This document shows positions 6,228 through 11,201 of a stretch of 11,201 nt of DNA, in pieces. Location: positions 1 through 11,201 of the forward strand of contig CALGTJ010000251.1 of assembly GCA_937901435.1 (NCBI GenBank), written 5' to 3'. This DNA comes from an uncultured Rhodobacter sp. GTDB lineage: Bacteria > Pseudomonadota > Alphaproteobacteria > Rhodobacterales > Rhodobacteraceae. The notes under the pieces are model-generated. The model saw nothing but the letters and a program-made list of their open reading frames with translations, made no database searches and was not told where the DNA came from. Numbering within the stretch: the first letter of the stretch is position 1; each line of letters starts with the position of its first letter. The translations under genes and the position numbers were made by a program.

Positions 6228-9200
6228 ATGGCCATGGAAAAGACATTCAACGCGAGCAAGGCCGAACCCCGCCTTTACGCGCAATGGGAAGACAGCGGCG
6301 CGTTCAAAGCGGGCGCAAATGCCTCGCGCACCGAGACATTTTCGATCATGATCCCACCGCCCAATGTCACCGGCTCTTTGCATATGGGTCATGCATTCAA
6401 CAACACGCTGCAAGACATCCTGATCCGCTGGCACCGGATGCAAGGCTTTGACACGCTCTGGCAGCCTGGCACCGACCACGCGGGCATCGCCACCCAGATG
6501 GTCGTCGAACGCGAACTGGCCGCCAAGGGCGAGCCGACGCGCCGCGAACTGGGCCGTCCGGCTTTTATCGAGCGGGTCTGGGACCAAAAGGTCAAATCGC
6601 GCGGCAATATCACCGGTCAGTTGAAACGCCTCGGCGCAAGCTGTGACTGGTCGCGCGAGGCCTTCACTATGGGCGGCGCGGCAGGTGATCCGGATGCAGG
6701 CACAGGTGCGCCCAATTTTCACGATGCCGTCATCAAAGTCTTTGTCGATATGTACAACAAAGGCCAGATCTACCGTGGCAAGCGCCTTGTGAACTGGGAT
6801 CCCCATTTCGAGACCGCCATTTCTGACCTCGAAGTCGAGAATATAGAGACCCCCGGCCATATGTGGCACTTCAAATATCCACTGGCCGGTGGCGAGACCT
6901 ATGAATATGTCGAGAGGGACGAGGACGGCACCGTCACCCTGCGCGAGACGCGCGACTATATCTCTATTGCCACCACCCGCCCCGAAACCATGCTGGGCGA
7001 CGGCGCGGTTGCGGTGCACCCCTCGGACGAACGCTATGCGCCCATCGTCGGCAAGCTCTGCGAGATCCCTGTCGGACCGCGCGAACACCGCCGCCTGATC
7101 CCGATCATCACCGATGAGTACCCCGACAAAGACTTTGGCTCTGGCGCCGTCAAGATAACCGGGGCGCATGATTTCAACGACTACGCGGTCGCCAAACGCG
7201 GCAATATTCCCTGCTACCGACTGATGGACACGCGCGGTGCCATGCGCAGCGACGGCGCGCCCTACGCCGAGGCGGCAATGCAGGCCCAAAAAATCGTCGC
7301 AGGCGTAGAACTGAGCGAAAATGAGGTTGACGCCATCAACCTCGTTCCCGACCACCTGCGCGGGCTGGACCGCTTTGAGGCGCGCAACAAAGTCATCGCG
7401 GAAATCACCGCCGAAGGCCTCGCCGTCATGATCGCCAACCCCGCTGCCGAGGACGGCTCGCAAGAGACGGAAGAGGCCGCGCCCGCCCTGATCCCCCTCG
7501 TCGAAAACAAACCCATCATGCAGCCTTTCGGGGACCGCTCCAAGGTTGTGATAGAGCCGATGCTGACCGACCAATGGTTCGTCGACGCCGCAAAAATCGT
7601 TGGTCCCGCGCTGGATGCGGTGCGCAATGGCGACACCGAAATCCTGCCCGAATCCGACAAAAAGGTCTATTTTCACTGGCTCGAAAACATCGAGCCTTGG
7701 TGCATCTCGCGCCAGCTTTGGTGGGGCCATCAGGTGCCGGTTTGGTATGGCTTTGATCTCGCCCCACATGGCTTCAAAGACGACGAAGGCGACGGCGCGC
7801 TGGATGAAGTCGAATTGATGCGCCTGCTCAGCGACCAGACCCTTTTGCGCGGCGACGACCGCCACCATTGCGCGGCCAACTTTGACGCGGCGGCAGGCCA
7901 ATTTAGCGATATCCTGTCCAAACTGCCAACGCCCCTGAACGGCGCGCAGGTTGTCGAGGTTGCTGACCGCGACGCCGCCACCCATGCCTTTGCAGCCGCC
8001 TTGGCCGATTATAACGTCACGCAGGATCCGACCAGGCTGATCTACCCGGTCTGGCGCGATCCCGATGTGCTGGACACATGGTTCTCTTCCGGTCTGTGGC
8101 CCATCGGCACGCTCGGCTGGACGGGCGACGCTGAAACTGACGCGGCAAACGAGGCCCTGCAGAAATATTTCCCCACCTCGGTCCTGATCACCGGCTTTGA
8201 CATCATCTTTTTCTGGGTCGCCCGGATGATGATGATGCAATACGCCGTGACCGGCCAAAAACCCTTCAGCACCGTCTATGTCCATGCCCTCGTGCGCGAC
8301 GAGAGCGGCAAGAAGATGTCGAAATCGCTGGGCAATGTCCTCGACCCGCTGGACCTGATCGACGAATACGGCGCCGATGCGGTGCGCTTTACCTTGACCG
8401 CTATGGCCGCCATGGGGCGTGATCTCAAACTCAGCACGCAACGCATCGCGGGCTATCGCAACTTTGGCACCAAGCTGTGGAACGCGATCAAATTCGCAGA
8501 GATGAACGAGGTCTACACTGACCCGACCGAGATCACCCAAAGCGACATCGCAGGGGCCACGCAAACAGCGAACAAATGGATCATCGGCGAGACCGCCAAA
8601 GTGCGCGAAGCGGTGGATGACGCGCTGGCAAACTACCGTTTCAACGACGCGGCCAATGCGCTCTACGGCTTTGTCTGGGGCAAGGTGTGCGACTGGTACA
8701 TCGAGTTTTCCAAGCCGCTGCTGAATATGGAAGACCCTGACATCATTGCCGAAACCCGCCGCACCACGCGCTGGGTTCTGGATCAGTGCATGATCCTGCT
8801 GCACCCTATCATGCCTTTCATCACCGAAGAGCTTTGGGCCGAAACCGGCAATCGCGCCAAGCTGCTGGTCCACGCCGATTGGCCGACCTACAGCGCTGCC
8901 GATCTGGTTGACCCGGAGGCGGATCGAGAGATGAACTGGGTGATTTCCCTCATCGACGGCGTACGCTCTGCCCGCGCCCAGATGCATGTGCCTGCGGGCC
9001 TGAAAATCCCCATGCTCCAGCTTGATCTGGACGCGGCGGGTCAGACCGCATGGGACCGCAACGAGGCGCTGATCATGCGCCAGACCCGTGTCGAAACCCT
9101 GAATAAAATCAGCGAGATGCCCAAAGGCGCGATCACCATCGCGGTCGAGGGCGGCACGTTTTGCCTGCCGCTGGCCGATATCATCGATGTGGGCGAGGAA

Positions 9201-9395
9201 ATCGCGCGGCTGGAAAAGTCGCTGGGCAAGCTGGACAAGGAAATCGGCGGGCTGCTGGGCCGGGTCAACAACCCGAAATTCGTCGCCTCCGCCCCACCCG
9301 AAGTGGTCGAAGAAACCCGCGCCAACGCCGCCCTGCGCGAAGAAGAGGCCGCCACACTGCGCAGCGCGCTTGAGCGGTTGAAAGAGATCTCTTGA
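6228..9395 (+). CDS. valS: Valyl-tRNA synthetase
   Basis: This class I synthetase charges tRNA-Val with valine using ATP and is essential in the cytoplasm. It has 1055 residues, about 100 more than E. coli ValRS (951). Domains in order: Rossmann fold with the HIGH-type motif HMGH at residues 52-55 ([17 protein letters not shown]); an inserted CP1 editing domain containing [20 protein letters not shown]; the [18 protein letters not shown] stretch; [15 protein letters not shown] near 610; KMSKS at 696-700 ([14 protein letters not shown]); an anticodon-binding helical domain; and a C-terminal coiled coil from about 987 to 1055, as expected for ValRS. The extra length is largely an insertion at about 507-606, between VPVWYG and DPDVLDTW. 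The ATG at 6228 is chosen for GAGG 10 nt upstream and for the normal N-terminus; the open frame upstream adds 50 unrelated residues. Confidence 0.98.
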   Translation: MAMEKTFNASKAEPRLYAQWEDSGAFKAGANASRTETFSIMIPPPNVTGSLHMGHAFNNTLQDILIRWHRMQGFDTLWQPGTDHAGIATQMVVERELAAKGEPTRRELGRPAFIERVWDQKVKSRGNITGQLKRLGASCDWSREAFTMGGAAGDPDAGTGAPNFHDAVIKVFVDMYNKGQIYRGKRLVNWDPHFETAISDLEVENIETPGHMWHFKYPLAGGETYEYVERDEDGTVTLRETRDYISIATTRPETMLGDGAVAVHPSDERYAPIVGKLCEIPVGPREHRRLIPIITDEYPDKDFGSGAVKITGAHDFNDYAVAKRGNIPCYRLMDTRGAMRSDGAPYAEAAMQAQKIVAGVELSENEVDAINLVPDHLRGLDRFEARNKVIAEITAEGLAVMIANPAAEDGSQETEEAAPALIPLVENKPIMQPFGDRSKVVIEPMLTDQWFVDAAKIVGPALDAVRNGDTEILPESDKKVYFHWLENIEPWCISRQLWWGHQVPVWYGFDLAPHGFKDDEGDGALDEVELMRLLSDQTLLRGDDRHHCAANFDAAAGQFSDILSKLPTPLNGAQVVEVADRDAATHAFAAALADYNVTQDPTRLIYPVWRDPDVLDTWFSSGLWPIGTLGWTGDAETDAANEALQKYFPTSVLITGFDIIFFWVARMMMMQYAVTGQKPFSTVYVHALVRDESGKKMSKSLGNVLDPLDLIDEYGADAVRFTLTAMAAMGRDLKLSTQRIAGYRNFGTKLWNAIKFAEMNEVYTDPTEITQSDIAGATQTANKWIIGETAKVREAVDDALANYRFNDAANALYGFVWGKVCDWYIEFSKPLLNMEDPDIIAETRRTTRWVLDQCMILLHPIMPFITEELWAETGNRAKLLVHADWPTYSAADLVDPEADREMNWVISLIDGVRSARAQMHVPAGLKIPMLQLDLDAAGQTAWDRNEALIMRQTRVETLNKISEMPKGAITIAVEGGTFCLPLADIIDVGEEIARLEKSLGKLDKEIGGLLGRVNNPKFVASAPPEVVEETRANAALREEEAATLRSALERLKEIS

Positions 9396-9401
9396 CCCTT
9401 T

Positions 9402-9439
9402 GCGCCCGCGCCTGATCTGTTCCTGATCCGCGCGGGCGC
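9402..9439 (+). terminator. GC-rich stem-loop after valS
   Basis: GCGCCCGCGC (9402-9411) and GCGCGGGCGC (9430-9439) are a perfect 10-bp inverted repeat around an 18-nt loop, which itself holds CTGATC twice (9412-9417 and 9423-9428). It starts 6 bp after the valS stop. No T run follows, so it is either a weak terminator or an RNA-stabilising hairpin between valS and the aminotransferase. Confidence 0.45.
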
Positions 9440-9484
9440 GATACCCTCTTGTCAGCCCCCCCAAAAATCCGGCAAATGCGCAGC

Positions 9485-10594
9485 ATGACTGGACCCAGAT
9501 ACACCCCGCTCGTCGCCTCGTTGCCCGCCACCGTGCCCTTTGTCGGCCCCGAAACGCAGGAACGCGCGCGGGGCAAACCCTTTGCTGCGCGGCTGGGCGC
9601 GAATGAATCGGTCTTTGGGCCCTCGCCGCGCGCGATTGCGGCCATGGCGCAGGCCGCATCAGAGACATGGATGTACGGCGACCCCGAGAATTTCGATCTG
9701 CGTCAGGCTCTTGCGACACACGAGCAGGTTCGCCCCGAAAACATCATTATCGGCGAAGGCATCGACGGTCTGCTGGGCTATCTGGTCCGGCTGGTCACAG
9801 AGGCGGGCGATGCGATTGTGACCTCTGACGGGGCCTATCCGACCTTCAATTACCATGTGGCGGGCTTTGCCGGCGCGCTGCACAAGGTGCCCTACAAGGG
9901 CGACTTCGAGGATCCGCAGGCGCTGCTGGATACCGCGCGCAAGATGGACGCAAAGCTGATCTATTTTGCCAACCCGGACAATCCGATGGGCACGTTTCAT
10001 GCCCCTGACGTGATCGAAGATATGGTGGCGCAGGCACCCGAGGGCACGCTGCTTATTCTGGACGAGGCTTATGGGCAATTCCTGCCAGACGGCAGCCTGC
10101 CAAACATCGACCCCAACCACCCCAATGTGATCCGGATGCGCACCTTTTCAAAGGCTTACGGAATGGCGGGCGCGCGCGTCGGCTATGGCATCGGCGCGCC
10201 AGAGCTGATCACGTCGTTCAACAAAGTGCGCAATCATTTCGGGATGAGCCGGATCTCTCAGGCGGGCGCACTGGCTGCTTTGGCGGACCAGAGCTATCTG
10301 CAAGAGGTCCTTGGACAGGTCGCCAACGCCCGCAGCCGGATTGGCGAGATTGCGGCAGCCAATGGCCTTGTCGCCCTCCCATCGGCCGCGAATTTCGTCG
10401 CGATTGACTGTGGCCAGGACGGGGATTTTGCCCGTAAGGTTCTGGGCGCATTGATTGCCGAGGGGATCTTTGCCCGGATGCCCTTTGTGGCACCGCAAGA
10501 TCGCTGCATCCGGGTGTCTGCCGGCACGCCCGCCAATCTGGACGCATTCGAACAGGCTCTGCCGCTTGCGCTGAAAGCCGCCCGAACGCCCTGA
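9485..10594 (+). CDS. PLP-dependent aminotransferase, histidinol-phosphate aminotransferase-like (fold type I)
   Basis: This 369-residue class I/II aminotransferase transfers an amino group through pyridoxal phosphate. The expected residues are present: ANESVFGPSP near the N-terminus, N163 in NPDNPMGT, D193 in LILDEAYGQF binding the pyridine nitrogen, K223 in RTFSKAYGMAGARVGYG forming the Schiff base, and R343 in RVSAGT binding the substrate carboxylate. This arrangement is typical of the HisC/COG0079 group, but without the rest of a his operon the substrate could equally be an aromatic or other amino acid, so I give no symbol. The ATG at 9485 (MTGPRYTPL) is preferred. The ATG at 9476 and a TTG at 9449 are in frame, and none has a clear Shine-Dalgarno. 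The gene lies 89 bp after valS on the same strand, with a hairpin between them. Confidence 0.93.
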   Translation: MTGPRYTPLVASLPATVPFVGPETQERARGKPFAARLGANESVFGPSPRAIAAMAQAASETWMYGDPENFDLRQALATHEQVRPENIIIGEGIDGLLGYLVRLVTEAGDAIVTSDGAYPTFNYHVAGFAGALHKVPYKGDFEDPQALLDTARKMDAKLIYFANPDNPMGTFHAPDVIEDMVAQAPEGTLLILDEAYGQFLPDGSLPNIDPNHPNVIRMRTFSKAYGMAGARVGYGIGAPELITSFNKVRNHFGMSRISQAGALAALADQSYLQEVLGQVANARSRIGEIAAANGLVALPSAANFVAIDCGQDGDFARKVLGALIAEGIFARMPFVAPQDRCIRVSAGTPANLDAFEQALPLALKAARTP

Positions 10595-10639
10595 TCCGCG
10601 CCACGGGCAAAGAATTGTTCTGGTCGATGCCAGATTTCC

Positions 10640-10678
10640 GGCTATCGTTAACCAAAGGGCGTTACCATTGGGATAGCC
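10640..10678. repeat. Inverted repeat GGCTATC/GATAGCC in the gap after the aminotransferase
   Basis: GGCTATC (10640-10646) and GATAGCC (10672-10678) are an exact 7-bp inverted repeat with a 25-nt spacer. The spacer contains CGTTAACCA and CGTTACCA, similar to half-sites of the alphaproteobacterial cell-cycle regulator CtrA, but their spacing is not the consensus TTAA-N7-TTAA. It could be a weak terminator of the upstream gene or a regulatory site for the small gene. Confidence 0.3.
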
Positions 10679-10760
10679 AGACCTCTAGCAACAGCACGAG
10701 ACGATCTTGCCATACGACAGAGAGAGCCGCGACAGACCACCCCTTCCCGGCGAAGGACAG

Positions 10761-10898
10761 ATGCAGAATTTCACCGATGCGTTCTGTGTGACGGCGGGGG
10801 TGCTGTTATTCGTTTGTCTGGTGGCGATTTGGGCAAGCTATGGTTTGCCTGTGATCCTCATCGCCACCTATTTAGCAGACCGTTTTCTACGGCGTTAG
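10761..10898 (+). CDS. Small single-helix membrane protein of unknown function
   Basis: The 45-residue reading begins MQNFTDAFCVT, carries a hydrophobic stretch from about residue 8 to 37 (one long or two short membrane segments broken at SYGLP), and ends with basic residues RFLRR. An AAGGA lies 3-4 nt before the ATG. The frame is open back to 10689, and a TTG at 10707 would add 18 polar residues; I cannot decide between them. Small proteins of this shape after an aminotransferase gene fit what I recall from Rhodobacteraceae, which raises my belief that it is real. The stop codon overlaps that of the convergent aminotransferase. The function is unknown. Confidence 0.6.
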   Translation: MQNFTDAFCVTAGVLLFVCLVAIWASYGLPVILIATYLADRFLRR

Positions 10899-11201
10899 AT
10901 CGCACAGATTCTCGCCGCTGCCGATACACCGCCCGGCCCATGGGGCACATCGAGCGCGATAAGCGCAGATTCGATGGTCGCCAATGTGCCCAGCAACATG
11001 TGACTGTTCACATGTCCCATATGCGCGACGCGAAAATGGCTGTCAGAGGACCGCTCGCCATTTGGCCCCATGTTCAGCCCCAGACCCAGCGTCAGACCCG
11101 CGTGTTCTGTCACCCAATGGCGCAAATGCGTACCCTTGGGCTCTCCGATCGAGACGGTTGTGACCGCATGAGACCGTTCTGCCGGGTTGGCGACATTCAG
11201 G
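10895..11201 (-). CDS. Class V aminotransferase, alanine/serine-glyoxylate type (C-terminal part, start off the right edge)
   Basis: The last 101 residues are visible on the minus strand, ending in TAA. They contain the C-terminal small domain of fold-type I class V enzymes: a VTTVSIGEPKG strand, a LGLGLNMGPNGERSSDSHFRVAHMGHVN-type region (about 56-83 of the visible part; its FRVAHMGHVN end is the diagnostic part), and the closing helix LLGTLATIESALIALDVPHG. The Arg of FRVAHMG matches the substrate-carboxylate Arg of alanine-glyoxylate aminotransferase. The family transfers amino groups from alanine or serine to glyoxylate, or from related donors to other oxoacids. The PLP lysine lies outside the window, so the exact substrate cannot be stated. 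Confidence 0.87.
   Translation of the reverse strand, partial: LNVANPAERSHAVTTVSIGEPKGTHLRHWVTEHAGLTLGLGLNMGPNGERSSDSHFRVAHMGHVNSHMLLGTLATIESALIALDVPHGPGGVSAAARICAI

Noticed and set aside
6222..9719. A minus-strand open frame of 1165 codons running antisense through all of valS
   Set aside because: The plus frame is unmistakable ValRS. A long antisense frame is an expected effect of GC-rich codon use, and its translation shows no family motif.

Overview
The window is GC-rich, tightly packed bacterial chromosome. Codon use and the protein families (a form II-type CO-dehydrogenase-like large subunit, a valyl-tRNA synthetase with an alphaproteobacterial style, DUF3592 and phytanoyl-CoA-dioxygenase paralogs) point to an alphaproteobacterium, most likely Rhodobacteraceae / Roseobacter group. 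This is inference from protein style; no 16S or other taxonomic marker is present.

Layout: (1) 1-1994, minus: most of a molybdenum hydroxylase large subunit, cut by the left edge. (2) 2236-3132, plus: a phytanoyl-CoA dioxygenase-type Fe(II)/2-oxoglutarate oxygenase, divergent from the first gene. (3) 3135-4529, minus: an amidase-signature hydrolase, tail-to-tail with the dioxygenase with 2 bp between stop codons. (4) 4646-5242, plus: an HD-domain protein carrying the complete six-residue diiron ligand set of the PhnZ/MIOX type, divergent from the amidase. (5) 5304-6063, minus: a DUF3592-type two-helix membrane protein whose frame breaks at a run of eight A on the plus strand. (6) 6228-9395, plus: valyl-tRNA synthetase. 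(7) 9485-10594, plus: a fold-type I PLP aminotransferase of the histidinol-phosphate aminotransferase group. (8) 10761-10898, plus: a tiny membrane protein. (9) 10895-11201, minus: the C-terminal part of a class V (alanine/serine-glyoxylate type) aminotransferase, cut by the right edge.

The left half (genes 1-4) reads as an accessory catabolic module: a molybdenum hydroxylase, a mononuclear iron oxygenase, an amidase and a probable diiron HD oxygenase, each on the opposite strand from its neighbour. A PhyH-type hydroxylase followed by an HD diiron oxygenase is the enzyme logic of PhnY-PhnZ phosphonate cleavage, so a two-step oxidative C-X bond cleavage is a reasonable but unproven reading. 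The substrate cannot be read from the sequence. The right half (genes 6-9) is ordinary housekeeping and amino-acid metabolism.

No tRNA, rRNA, CRISPR array, insertion sequence or prophage gene was recognised. Every gap between genes is shorter than 300 bp.
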